From Calendula officinalis (lineage: Eukaryota > Streptophyta > Magnoliopsida > Asterales > Asteraceae): a DNA stretch of 64,000 nt. The stretch is from contig OY970832.1 of assembly GCA_963853835.1 (NCBI GenBank), forward strand, positions 6,840,001 to 6,904,000. Direction: 5' to 3'. Shown here piece by piece: positions 43,840 to 56,081 of the stretch (positions are counted from its first letter, which is position 1; each line of letters opens with the position of its first letter). Below the pieces are notes generated by a model that searched no databases, was not told where the DNA came from, and saw only the letters and a program-made list of their open reading frames with translations. Position numbers and translations under genes: made by a program.

Positions 43840-46323
43840 TAGTGGTTTACAGACTAGTTTAAAGAAAAACCGAACGAAATTTAAAACTTGGATCAGATTC
43901 GGTCAATGCTTGTCAAAACATATTGGATTAGAATCAGATTCACGTCGAAAACTTATAAACCAATAGAAAGCGGGTTGGATCCAATTGAAACTGGATTGTT
44001 TCGTTTTTTAACATTTGTCACCCCAAATCACTCATAAATACCCGAATCCGGTTTTCAGTTTTCCCTTATCCGGTAATCAAAGCGGTTTGCCCCGCGGATA
44101 CTCGAACCAATCCCAATCGGACGATTCCAAATCCAATCCAATCCGATCCGATATGCTTCAATCCAGTTTCAATCTAGTTTTAAATTGGGTTTAGATCACG
44201 AACTAGTTTTTTTGTCCACATCTACCTACAAATATTATGTTTACGGTAGATATTTTCTTATAAATTGTTTATCTTATGATATACTTCAAAACTAAAGATG
44301 GTTTTATATGCTTGGATGTCTTGATAAGTTTATCCTTGTTAGCCAGATTTTAGTGTTAATGGTGATGTTAAGTACGATGTTGAAATTGATTACATTTGGC
44401 ACCTTAATTGGAAATTATCCCACTTAACGAGAAAGGGTTAAAATTATGTCTTATGGTAGTAATGATGCTATCTTCTTTGGATTGCTTAATGTGAAAAAGG
44501 TTCAAATAGTAGTAGATTCGATTCTTTCAAATTTGGTTGTAGATTGATGTTGACTTTTACCAAATCATTGACCTTTTTGGGGATTCTTTGCAAGTTTGAT
44601 GAGATTATTTAAGGTAATTAAGATTTTGGTGACTTTGTGGGCAAATACCATGTTCTAGTTGTGTGACACATCTACAAATTGGGTCACATTCATTACACTG
44701 ACATTCGTACATTTAGTGTGGAATAATTGCTCAATGGCCACTTTTGTCACAAATCACTTATTCATGAAAAGAGAGACCAGCCCATGAAAAGGTGTAAAAA
44801 GTAAAAACAACTTGTTCTATTCTATTCTAATTCAAATATAACAACTGGTTGTAAAACAAAGTATGGGGTATTCCCTTTAATGATGGCATAATCAGTAGAA
44901 AGTAACTTAAACTAATGTGACTTCTTAAACTGATGTGTAAAGCTTTTCGAATCAAATTTGATTTTTCACGATATGATGATAACGACAAGGATACTCAATT
45001 CCTTTAAAGTATGAGTATGGATGAGGTAAGATGTAAAAAATCATACATCTACCCAGAGGTACGAATACTACTTCCAGAGAAAATTTATGGCAAAAGTGCA
45101 AGTGAGGGTAAATAAGTGTGTATGAGATGTGTGTGCATATCTATAAAAACATATACAACTAAATATATGTGCGTATGAATGTGTACTAAAATGTGTGTAT
45201 GTTGCGTGTGTGGTAAATATGCCAAAAATATATGTGTACTTGGTGTGTGTGTGTGTGGGGTGGGGAGTGTAGTAAGTATGCAATTAACATGTATAACCCA
45301 AAAGCAGCGATCAAGAAACAAACAAACAAGTATGCAAACATATAGATCACGAGATCCTATAAATCAGGAAGCTCCTTAGCAGATACAAGCATAGAATCAT
45401 GTAAGTCTAAGTTTCCTAGTGATCCTATAAGTCACTATCCTACAAACGAGAAAATAGCTACCTCACTAGACATATAACCTAATACTAATCCCAAGAACCA
45501 AAATGAGTTTGTTGATTGCAATACCTTGTCCCTTAATCATAGGCTAGAGCCAAACTGGGACAAAATATTCAATCTTGGATCTTAGATTGACATTAACGTA
45601 AAGAAAAGCATGTTAAGAGATTGTTGTAAAGATCTTCACAATATCCTTACTTCCATTTTTCAAAATTTAGGTTTGTCTTTTTTGTATGTATTACCTAAAT
45701 TTGGTACCTACTATTTCTCAAAATAATTAACTTACCGAAACTTATGATATCATTTTTAGTAACCCATATTTTCATTTTGACCAAAATAGTTACTTTCCAG
45801 TCTTTCTATAATTAACTTTTGTCGTATGTTTCTATCTAAATATCTAATTGATAAGCAACAAATTTGTAAAGCGTTTAGGGCATGTATGCCATATTGAGTG
45901 TTACCAAACTTTTATTTTTGGTATTTGAAGACAAACAAACTAGTTTGTACAAGGTTTAGGTTTGAGGTTCGACATCTATGAGTCATTGAACTATATTTTG
46001 CAACTAAAACGGTACGAAGTGTATGGTGACCGAATTTACAATTGAACCATTTTACTACTATAACTAAATCACAAGGGTTATAACCAACTAAATCTAATCT
46101 CACCCGACTAGAAATCGAGTCACGAACAAAGTTAAAACACATTCCAATTGATACTAAATCCACCGCATGAGAAGAATATAATTTGTAAAAAAGATATTGA
46201 AATTCAAAGGTGGAGAAAATCCAAGTACACTTATTATATTCTTCATGTCAAATGTTTATGAAAACCTTAAATTCAGAAAGTTTGTTTATTTTATTATTAG
46301 TTCACTTTATAATTTTTACATGT
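43840..46323. other. Gene-poor stretch with CCAATCC- and GT-rich simple sequence
   Basis: At 43980-44170 there are repeated CCAATCC/GGATT words of unknown origin. At 45110-45270 lies an imperfect GTGTGT/ATGTGTGT tract whose Thr/His-rich frames are artefacts. I see no gene, RNA gene or bounded transposon. Confidence 0.45.
45110..45270. repeat. Imperfect GT-rich simple repeat
   Basis: A TGTGTG-rich tract interrupted by TATG and AAATATG pieces. Confidence 0.7.
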
Positions 46324-46325
46324 TA

Positions 46326-46520
46326 CCCCTCCGTCACAAAATTATTGTCCACAGACAAAAATCACACAGTTTAAGAGAATTGCATTTATTACACTGTCTA
46401 ACCAATAAAATTCTATATTTAACACTTAACTAGTTTTTGATTGGTAGAATTTTCAATTTGACAATAATTTTGGGACAAACCAAAAAGGAAATATGGACAA
46501 TAAAATTGGGACGGAGAGAA
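46326..46520. mobile_element. Stowaway-like MITE (Tc1/mariner type), 195 bp
   Basis: The left CCCTCCGTCACAAAATTATTG and the right, inverted, TTCTCTCCGTCCCAATTTTATTG match the CTCCGTCCCA ends of Stowaway elements. TA flanks both sides (46324-46325 and 46521-46522), the Tc1/mariner duplication. Confidence 0.8.
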
Positions 46521-46876
46521 TATATATTTTCCATACTATTTTATCTTTTTGGATATTTACATACCGATAATATCATACATTTTCTCCACCACACGTTTTT
46601 ACCAATTGTATTTTAGAAATCAATATATCTACTTCCGGATAAAAATACTCCTTATCTACATTTCATCTCCATTATAACCCATCTTCAATAGAGTTGAATA
46701 TTAATTTGTTGTTTATAAATTTTAAACTTAAAAAGAGAAGGAAAAAGTTATGGCCAACTACTATCCTTATCATCACTTTGTAAACTCACATGTATGCGTA
46801 CGGTACAACTGGTTAATGCATGAGTTCAATGTTTGTCTCTTGAAAAATGCAATAGTCATTAACTAGGACATACCCA

Positions 46877-47077
46877 ACCCAAAGCTTCTAGACTAGTGGT
46901 ATTGGTGAAAAAGATAAGGTGTTACTCATGACCCATTGGATCATTGGTTCAAGTCCCGTCATGAATAAATTGTGGGGTTTATTCCCCATAGGTGGAGGGT
47001 TCAAGGGAAGACATACAACCCTTGTAGATATCACTGTGTAGACTCGAACCACTAACTTATTAATTAGCGTTAAAAAA
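46877..47077 (+). mobile_element. tRNA-derived SINE with 16-bp target duplication
   Basis: Perfect AACTAGGACATACCCA duplications lie at 46861-46876 and 47078-47093. The body has a TAGTGGTATTGG A-box region and a B box GGTTCAAGTCC, followed by a tRNA-unrelated part and an A-rich tail next to the right duplication. Plus-strand orientation. Confidence 0.85.
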
Positions 47078-47093
47078 AACTAGGACATACCCA

Positions 47094-47654
47094 TAGGCTA
47101 TAGCCTTTTGCTGCTAAAAAAAACCTGAAGTATTTCCTATAGCCACCATCAATATTAACGGGTTAAAAAAAGAACAAACAAAAATATTACCTAACATGTT
47201 TTCTTGTAAATCTCATCAGGTTTTGCCAAAAATTTTAAAAATTAACTCAAACCCTTGTTTACAAGCAATTAATATTTTAAAAATTGTATTTTATTATATA
47301 ATAACAAAAACATCTTTATAATTCTTTATTTAATTTAAACCTGTAAACTCAAATGTCATTACAAGTCAAAACTCCATGTCTATGGTTTCTACACACCATT
47401 TGCTCCATGTATGATTTAGCGCGGCAATATATTATTTATAGATCTGATTTAAACATATGTATGCTATAGTTATTCTTTTTTTTATTATTAAAAAAACAGT
47501 TTTATTTATACACACGAAGTTGAAAACAACAAATTTAGAAATTAAATTTTAAAATAATAAATGTAATTGTCTTTTGATTAAAAAATTGACGATTAAATTA
47601 TTCGTAAAATGCCAAAAATTGTCGGTCACGACGCATAACCCCAAATTTATTTAA
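47094..47654. other. AT-rich spacer
   Basis: No gene or bounded repeat recognised. Confidence 0.4.
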
Positions 47655-47663
47655 TTATTAAAT

Positions 47664-47842
47664 GAGTAATGGTATTTAGGCCTACCATTTAGACCTACTC
47701 ATAGGCCTACTCATTAGATGACGACACGTGTCAAAATCAAGGGATAATATTAGGAGAGAGAATTAGTGGAATACATATGTCAACCTATCAAATAGGTAGG
47801 CCTATGAGTAGGTCTAAATGGTAGGACTAAATATCATTTCTC
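47664..47842 (+). mobile_element. MULE-type MITE, 179 bp, 9-bp duplication
   Basis: Inverted arms GAGTAATGGTATTTAGGCC and GAGAAATGATATTTAGTCC continue through GACCTACTCATAGGCCTAC. TTATTAAAT flanks it on both sides (47655-47663 and 47843-47851). The second copy of this family lies in PPOX1 intron 2 (34055-34190). Confidence 0.85.
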
Positions 47843-47851
47843 TTATTAAAT

Positions 47852-48779
47852 AGACGCAGATAAATAATATTTATAAACGAATTAAAATCCACAAGTGGGC
47901 TTTGATAGAAAATAGGAAAGAATTTCCCAGTTAGGGTTCACAAGAATACAAAGTTATATAATTTTTAAATTAGATGGTATTATTTTATATTGTTCCTACT
48001 TATTTTCATATACACGATATGAAGACAAATGTCCAAATACTCCACCACTAATTATCATTCTCTCTCCAAACCAATCTTATACTTTAATCTAAATTATTAC
48101 CAATGACCCACCATTAAGTATCACCTTAAAACTTGTGCAAAAATGAAAAATTATGTTAATATTTTATTATACACATAACACAAATTAAACATAATAAACA
48201 CTTATAAATCTAAATCTAAATACATAATCTTCAGTTATTTTTTAAAAAAAAAATAAGTTAGTTACATTTTTTAATTTTATAAATTAGTTTATATATAAAT
48301 AAGTTAATTAATTGTATATTTTTCATTCCATTCCATGATGGAATGAAAAAAAAAATCACTTCCTCCTATGTAATGAAAATTAAGAAAGGAGAAGGAATCA
48401 CGTTATACAAGTAATAATTCATTCCTTTAAATCAATTAAAAACAAACAGATTTTTTTTCATTCCATTATTCCATTCCTTTGTTGATTCCGGCATACCAAA
48501 CACTACCTAATATAAAGAGAGATGGCAGGGGATACAATAAATATAAAACGTGAACTATGTGTGGATGGAACCTTTTCATTGATTTGTGATATAAGATGCA
48601 CGGCTAGAAATATTAAAAGAAAAATTTATATTATTTTTCACTAAATCTTTTATTTAATTATTTTTATTTATAAAATAATTGACATGTAAAATTAATAATC
48701 ATCTTTTCTAATATCATATCCTCGATCTCTCATTTAAAGAACTTTTTTATTTCATATCCAGCTTGTCATCATCTCTGCG
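47852..48779. other. AT-rich spacer with a decayed MITE
   Basis: At about 48320-48510 there are inverted TTCCATTCC words ending in GGCATACCAAACACTACCT, which looks like one edge of a MITE family also seen near 57640-57953. No gene. Confidence 0.4.
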
Positions 48780-48848
48780 TTCAAGGAGGTCCACTATTTT
48801 TAGGAAGTCCCGATAAACAAATCTCAACCATTAATCAAGAAGATCTAA

Positions 48849-50487
48849 TGTAACGACCCGAAATTTGTAAATAAATAAATTTTATAAAAATATGATAAAT
48901 AAGGATAAATCATTTAAAGAACGTATGAATTGGTTTCGTGTCATTTGGACATCGTATGAGAAAGTTATGGACGAAACCATGTCGAAGCAAAGGTCGAAAA
49001 ATGCAGCCTGTGCTGCATAGCCCAAGATAGCGGCGCTATCTTGGGATAGCGACGCGATTTTTGGCGATTTCCACAGAAACTCGAAATAGCGAAGGGGGTG
49101 GAACGCGATTTAACGCGGGCGCGAGATAGCGACGCGATCGCAAGATAGCGACGCGATCTTGCTGTCTGTTCAACATTAAAGTCGTGATTTGGCTCATTTA
49201 ATGACCCACAAACCCTAGTTTCTCTCCCATACGAGTTTGTATACGTTTTTGAGTGGAAAACATCATTTGGAGCCGATTTCTTCATCAAATCTCGTGAAAT
49301 TTCACTCGTAGTTGAAGATCAAATGTAAATCTTTACTTCTCTTGAGTTTTGAGCATTAGATTCAAGTAGGGAAAGCTTGAATCTCAAACCCTAGTTTTGG
49401 GTTTGTGCTTTAATGAATTAATGGAAGTTGTATAACTTAGATCTATGGTATTTTAATAAGGAAAATGTATTTATAATATAGATCTATGAAAAGATGGAGA
49501 TTTTTAGAATTAGGGTTTGGTAAATTCGGGAAAAATGATGCTAGTAGTTAACTAGCCATGGAATATGTAGTCATTGTCGATGTTTGATGTAAACCATTGT
49601 ATTGGTTTTGGTATTAGGTCATTTGGTGGAAGGATTTGAGGTTCAAGTCTTAGGGAGAGACCTTTGTGTTCAAGAAATACATCTTCTGGATAAGCTTGAC
49701 TAAGGTGAGTACATGTGAACTTTCAAAACTGAGTACATAGTTAGGCAATGTTTTATGATTAAATGTTTTATCGAGTTTATAAGTAATTTAGCTATTTATG
49801 TGATTTATGATGAATTGCTTACACGATGATGAATTGATTAAGTAATGATGGAGCTATAAGCTCATAATGACAAGTGACAAATGATGATGATGATTGTGAA
49901 GTCCCTAGGACGGTGATAGATTGGAGGCATTCCGGTTATTACGGTACCTTAAGGTTAGTGGTAGATTGGAGGCATTCCGATTACCCAATACCTATGAGTC
50001 CCGGTAGATTGGAGGCATTCCGGTTACCGTGGATATGACGGTCTTGATAGATTGGAGGCATTCCGATTATCTTGACATTTGCCAATGATGAATGAAATGA
50101 AGTGACCGAATGAAATTAATAGTATTATTCTAATGTAAATGATATTATGTGACTAGTTGTTTATCGGGTCTAAAACCCATGTATCTCACGAGGCAATTTT
50201 GTCTCACGTACTATGTTTGTGTTTTGCTATGTACTCAGGTTCGGGATCGAAGATATAGGAGGCCCGTTTAGAGAGAAGGCCTTGTTGAGATTAGCTTGGT
50301 GTTCATAGTTAGAGCCCTTATCTTATGGCTTAGATATATTTTGTAACACCATTTTTGTAAACTCTGATAATCTCAAACAAGAAAACCTATCATTTTTGTA
50401 ATATCGGTATTTGGCAACCATGAGATGTTATGTATTTTTGAATGGAAATGTGTTTAAATATTATTTTTTTAAATTTGAGGTGTTACA
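48849..50487 (+). mobile_element. Solo LTR, gypsy-type, 1.6 kb
   Basis: TGTAACGACCCG ... GAGGTGTTACA with a perfect TCTAA duplication (48844-48848 and 50488-50492). The first 150 bases match the solo LTR at 30208 and the LTR at 62838 (for example CGTGTCATTTGGACATCGTATG). About 49020-49165 is CpG-dense with repeated GATAGCGACGCGAT words; 49911-50070 has a four-unit repeat. Confidence 0.93.
49911..50070 (+). repeat. Four-unit repeat GATTGGAGGCATTCCG within the solo LTR
   Basis: GGTAGATTGGAGGCATTCCG(G/A)TTA and close variants occur four times at spacings of roughly 45-55 bases. The matching region of the other family members in this window does not show it. Confidence 0.85.
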
Positions 50488-50727
50488 TCTAATGGTAAAG
50501 ATTAATCACCTATTTTATATATTGAGCGTATTTTGGTCATCTTTTTAAAAATAAAAATATTTTTTTATTTTATTTTTATTTTTATTATGAAGAGGTATTT
50601 TGGTCATTTGGCACTTAAAAAATATTTCATTTTTTTTTATTTTTATTTTAAAATTTTTTAATTTTTTAATTTTTTATTAATTTTTTATTAAAAAATAATA
50701 TTTATTTGATAATTACTTGTATGACTT

Positions 50728-50871
50728 AATCACATGTGATTTTAGTGTAAAATCACATGTGATTGTATATTTAATCACATTTGATATTTTAGTTCAATCA
50801 CATGTGATTCAGTATGCAATCAAATGTGATTCATTATGCAATCACATCTGATTCAATATACAATCACATTA
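50728..50871. repeat. Tandem array of a 14-bp palindrome, AATCACATGTGATT
   Basis: Seven units in about 144 bases: two perfect palindromes first, then variants such as AATCAAATGTGATT and AATCACATCTGATT. They are separated by 6-9 AT-rich bases and the last is partial. Confidence 0.9.
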
Positions 50872-51342
50872 TGTGTATTAATGAAATAATAATAATTTTT
50901 TTTAAAATAATAATAAAATACATTTATTTTTTAAAAATTTTAAAATAAAAAATAAAAAATAAAAAATAAAAAAATAAATCAAAAATTTTTGAAGTGCCAA
51001 ATGCCCAAAATACCCCTTTATGTATAAAATATGTGATTAATATTAACCATTAAATCTTATTAATCAATATTTGAGATTTGTTTCTCAGGATTTGATAAAA
51101 ATAATGGACTTTCTTGAATGTTTCTCCCATCTCCATATAGTATAAAACAAATATAAACATTTAAATAACCTTGTTGCAATAGGGATAATTTGTTTGTTAG
51201 ATCATGAATTATGTAATCCAAATTCCTCTAAGCAAGGAAAAACAGCATACTATGTTAATCACTTCATTTATTATTGACTGTTGAAATGATGTTTAATTTT
51301 TTTTTCTCATCTGTAAATATATACGAGTATTAAACATCATTT

Positions 51343-51442
51343 TTAGTGTATATGGTGTTATCCATTGACCTAAAGGTCATGAGTTCATACCCCGATAGGG
51401 ACAAGTAGAGTAAATTAGGTGTCGTTTAAAAAAAATAAAAAA
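51343..51442 (+). mobile_element. Short SINE-like insertion with 14-bp target duplication
   Basis: ATTAAACATCATTT is repeated exactly at 51329-51342 and 51443-51456. The 100-bp body has a B-box-like GAGTTCATACCCC and an A-rich 3' end (AAAAAAAATAAAAAA). The A box is weak, so it is probably 5' truncated. Confidence 0.7.
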
Positions 51443-51885
51443 ATTAAACATCATTTGATAATGACCTCACGCGTTATTATTGCATAAATGTATGTACAAA
51501 TTCATAAAAATAACCATTGAATACCTCTATATTTTATAGTTATCTCAAAACCAATCATATTAAAATAATGAATTTATGTCCACTTTTGTTAATTTAATTT
51601 GAGGGGACAAATATGTGTCACAACTCACAACCCAATCACATTGTTTTGTAGTTTTCTATGCATCATCCACCTTCCAGTTAGCTCATTTATTTTATACTTT
51701 ACCACAGTTATAACCTGGCCGAGGCTTTTCAACAGGGAAGTAATATTTACATCACATAAATTACTTTCCTTGTTACACTGTATAAATTTTAAAGCAAAAT
51801 GTATAATTATATTAAAATATAAGTTGTGGTATGATAAGTAACTTTTGTGGTTGTGATATCATCTCCCTTTTTAATATCTCACGTT

Positions 51886-52074
51886 TGCTCGCCAAATATT
51901 ATGTATGTTGTTTAGCAGATCTGGCTTAATACGCATGACTCACACGAACCGCATTTTAATGCTCTTAAGGGTATTCTTGGATACATTAAGGGCTCTCTGT
52001 CTAACCAATTTCATTTGTATCTGTCTTCCGTCGATTGTTTGGTGTACTACACACATATGCTTATTGGGATTGTT
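51886..52074 (+). pseudogene. Decayed Copia pol fragment (between RT and RNase H)
   Basis: In one frame, with an internal stop, it reads through PNIMYVV, a stop, QIWLNTHDSHEPHFNALKG and ILGYIKGS, then LYLSS and DCLVYYT. This is the well-known Copia block just before the RNase H Asp motif. The fragment is short and old, has no flanking LTR, and is interrupted by a stop near 51916. Confidence 0.75.
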
Positions 52075-53955
52075 GTCCAACAACTTCATTTATTTTTTGA
52101 AATTTATAAATTTAACATATCATGCCACACGAACAAATCACAATTTATTTTTAAAGGTGATGATTTTTACACAAGAAATTTTAATCTATATATTACAACA
52201 ATTATATTATGTGTTTGTACAATCTACAGTAGTACTTGTACATGGTATATGCATCAAAAAATATGGTACATAAATTAATTTTCTTATTTTAAACCTTTGC
52301 GAAGATATACCGTCTAACGTTTATAAGTGCGACGATTGATTCGATATCTCGTCTGATTTTCAATATATTAGAAAAGATTTTGGAAACAATGTACTATAAT
52401 TACAAAGTAAAAAACTAAATTTAGGTCTTTTAATCTAGGTTTTGATTCAATAAAAAATATTAAACCGATACATCAAGTTAACCGACAATTGATTAATTAT
52501 CATTATCATCCATAACGAAAAGATGACCCAATAACACTAAAAAATATGAACTCATATAAATTTAATTTAGAAAATATGAACGCATAAAAAATACTGGTTT
52601 TGAAAAAGTTATAACCCTTTAGAAGTTTGGCAGCCCCATAAAGCAAATTCAGGTATTGTGACGTTTGAAAAGACGTTTTGACCCCACAGCCCCTTTACAC
52701 ATAGAAGATGCACAAAGTACAAGTTGATACTGCACCAAAATAATAAAATATGGGTTAGGTGTATCAAGGGACCACCAATGTTTGTACTTGTACAATTCTT
52801 TCCACACATCATTCAATGAGACCCTTACCATCAATATCAATGCCACCAATTTTTTCATTAAATTGTTTCATTAAAAAATTTGAAATCTCATTTCAATATA
52901 TTTGTTATAAAGTGAAATAATACTTATATTTATACTTTTTACTTTTAAATATTATTAACCTTACTTTATTTAAAATTTATGAGACTCATTTCATACTAAC
53001 CATCCAATTAATCTAATTTAACTCTCATTATAATCTTTTGTCTTAAAAACCGTGAAATCCAAAGTCTATTACTTATTATGAATCAGAGGAAGTATATATT
53101 TGTTCATAATTTTAGTGCCTCCTTATTCTACAATACACTATTCGTACAGGAGATAGTGTAGTGACAAGAATTTAAGAACGACTTACCAAAGGTCATAAAT
53201 TTGATCATTTGTAAATATCTACATGATGTCATGGGAAATTTTGAAAAAAATCATGACAATAATTAAATCGTATAAATTATGAGTACAATATTCTATTTAA
53301 TAATTAGTTTTACATTGTAAAAAATAGAAGTAAAACTTGTACATTCCTCAGATTTTCGTCATATCCGTGTAGCAGAGAGTAAAGGCAATAATAAGAAACT
53401 AGTATCACGCTAAAAAACCAATTCAAACAAATTATGTTCTTACTACTTGTACTTAATACATCAAAAACTTGTACATTACTACAGATTTGACCAATTCTGT
53501 TACAACAAGAGTACCTATGTCAGTATTTTCCAACTGACCATAAATAAAATCAAGTGCTTTTGGACCAAAACACCTTTAAATAAAGTTAAATAAATAAGAT
53601 ATGAATGTATCACTCAAAGATATTAGTCATCTTAAAACCTAACATCTGAATACAACATGAAGCAGAAATCAAACTTCTCTACTACCAAATTAAAGAATAC
53701 TAATCATCAATTCATCATCATCTAACCCTTTTCCATCAAGAAACTTCACAAATTCTCAATACATAAACCGCTTTTTGGACCAAATAAACGAATCAAGATC
53801 ACATTTTTTCTTCGTACCCATAAAAAAGATTCTATCTTTATGACGTAAAACGCAACCAACTTGTTTTCCGAGACAAACAACAGTCGGGTTTTTACCGGGT
53901 CGTTGATAATTTTCTGACCCACAATCTAAAACGGGTTTAAACAGTTCAAAAAATA
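52075..53955. other. AT-rich 3' flank of the F-box gene
   Basis: No gene is supported. The ORF at 53756-53959 lies in the downstream region of the F-box gene and is probably its 3' untranslated part read by chance. Confidence 0.4.
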
Positions 53956-56081
53956 TCACAAAATCTTAACAAATTTTGGCACATCGGTTCGTGGTCCATC
54001 AAGTGACCTATACATATAAAGTGTATCAACAAAATCACCCCTTTCACCACCTTCTTCTTCATCTCTACGAAATACTTCAACAACTAATTTTGGTAATCTT
54101 CTAGCAATTTCCAAACATCCTACTCGGGTCACTCTACAAGATGACAACCAAACAAACCTCATATTATAAAAATGATGCAACCCCGACTGCAAACCCGAAT
54201 CCCCAAACGGGCTATCTCTAATCTCCAACTTTTGCAAATTAGTGCACCCTTCAAGCACGTATTTCAGACCCGTATCACTATCCCCATTAAAAGCAACCGA
54301 TAATGTTCGAACCAATTTACCGTATTGCCCGATGTAACTAAAGGCCCGATCAGTTAAAAGGCCCGAAACGGCTAACCGGGTCAGTTTCTTGCAATTTTGG
54401 ACAATTGCCCCAAAACCCTCGTCCATGGGTTCACCGGTGGCCCGGTCAGGTCTGTACCGCCCGATTATACACAGACGGAAGACTACAAGATCCGGGCAGT
54501 TTTTGGACATTGCTACAACTGCTGCGTTTGTCATTTGTTGACAAAAGTAAAGAATGGATTGTAGTTTTTTACAGCCCAGAGAAATTGCAAGGAGGCCCAC
54601 TTCAGAAACGGGCCCCTCGGGATTTTCAGATGCATCTATGGGGAAAACACGGAGCTCACGAAGATCTTTACATGTGTCTGCAACTGCTTGTAGTCCTTCA
54701 TCACAGATTGAATCAAGTGTCTGGAAAAAGATTGAAAAAAGATGTATTTTAGACATATTTTTGTAATTAATTTTAACCAAATATAGATATAAAGATCTGA
54801 TTTTGTAGTTAAAGTTAGAATTCAAATTTATAATATGAAACTTACCCAAAATACTTGTAGTTTATGACAGTGACGAATAACTGGCTTTAGCTGCTCAGCG
54901 TCAATGTTAGCATAGCTAAGATTCAAAGAAGTGAGATTAACACACACCGGAAAGATGGCCGGAAGATATTCCGGTGAGATTTCCCGGAAACCGGAAAGAC
55001 AAACTACAGATCTACATGCAGCAAAAGCAGAACGATAATCTGGTTCTTGATTATCAGCATCATCTATCTCTAATGGACTAAATGAACCAGTACCCAAATG
55101 AGTCAACTGTGGTGCTCGTAAAGTCAACCGGTAAAGTTGCCTTATTGAAACATAACGGTTCGGTCTAAGCTTCTTTAGCAATGGTGATCGTGCTACTAGT
55201 CTCTCCAGTGCGTCAAAATTAATTGGGGATTCAACACAATCGAAACATAAGGATTCCAAATTGAGTGTTCCCTCCGATGGGAAACAAGAAATCCAATCGA
55301 TTTCATCATCGGAAACTTCATCTTCAATCAGCTCAAGAACACGAAGATTCCTGAAATCACAATGAGATATGTCACATTTTGTTCAAATACACAAATTTGG
55401 TTAAAAGCAATAGAGATTAACTGAAGGGTTTATGAAATTGATACTGAAATCGAACCAATTTCAGATCGATGTATGAATTTGATGAGAGTGCAAACAGATC
55501 TAATTATCAGATTTTGAAACTGAAACCCTAGATTTAAGAACCCTAATTTACCTGCACTCGCTAGCGATAAATGCTAATCCACTTGTTCCAAATCCTTCGC
55601 AGCAAACTAAAACAAGCTCGCTAAAATTCGGAAATGAGTTAGCAATCATGGCGAGATCATCATCGGTGATCGACATACGTTTCAGGTAGATCTTTTCAAG
55701 CGCACGATAAGCAGTAGCCATAGCGGACACCCATGGGGTGAAGTGCGCACCCCAATCAGGTGGCAACAAGCTAAAATCTGCAAACCGGGGTTTTCCTTTT
55801 ATAGAAACCGACCGGAGTCGCTTAAACCGGTCAATCACCCTCCGTGGTGCTACCGAGTAACAGTTTCCGATAAACAGATCTGATCTGGTGTACGCCTCCG
55901 CACGGTACCATGATTTGCAGACCAGCGAAACGGCGTTACGATCACGCCGTGACTTCAAGAAAACCAAAACATTTTCAAGTACGTTTTCAAGAACTTGATC
56001 TGGGTATGGCGTGAAATACTGTCCGGTGCCGGTGCCGGCAGTTAAGTTTCTCAACTTACCACCACCGTCATCTTGAGACAT
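53956..56081 (-). CDS. AFB5: Auxin-receptor F-box protein, AFB4/AFB5 clade
   Basis: Three exons, 56081-55552, 55350-54846 and 54720-53956, join in frame to 599 residues with the three-exon layout of TIR1/AFB genes. A roughly 25-residue N-terminal extension precedes the F-box (DQVLENVLENVLVFLKS, then RNAVSLVCKSWY), which binds SKP1 in the SCF ubiquitin ligase. Leucine-rich repeats follow, holding auxin and Aux/IAA substrates. The doubled LENV motif, the N-terminal extension, FADFSLLPPDWGAHFTPWVS, and the C-terminal YMYRSLDGPR...PKFVKIL are AFB4/AFB5 traits rather than TIR1/AFB2 traits. In Arabidopsis this clade also mediates the response to picolinate auxins. The codons around YNMRFVW, where TIR1/AFB2/AFB3 carry the miR393 site, are diverged here, so miR393 control is doubtful. 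It acts in the nucleus. No lesion is seen. Confidence 0.95.

Larger units (their letters stand above)
48780..51118. mobile_element. Inverted-repeat element of about 700 bp, split by a solo LTR
   Basis: The left arm (48780-48848, resuming at 50493) begins TTCAAGGAGGTCCACTATTTTT. The right arm, read on the other strand from 51118, begins TTCAAGAAAGTCCATTATTTTT and stays similar for about 150 bases (AACAAATCTCAA, TAATCAA.AAGAT, ATTAATCAC.TATTTTATA, GTATTTTGG). The centre is very AT-rich and holds a palindrome array (50728-50871). The target duplication and superfamily were not determined. Confidence 0.75.

Noticed and set aside
43980..44170. CCAATCC-rich region as a bounded hAT element
   Set aside because: No inverted ends or duplication could be fixed.
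45068..45379. Thr/His-rich ORFs
   Set aside because: Artefact of a GT-rich simple repeat.
54405..54766. Plus-strand ORFs within the F-box gene
   Set aside because: Antisense shadows of a well-supported receptor exon.
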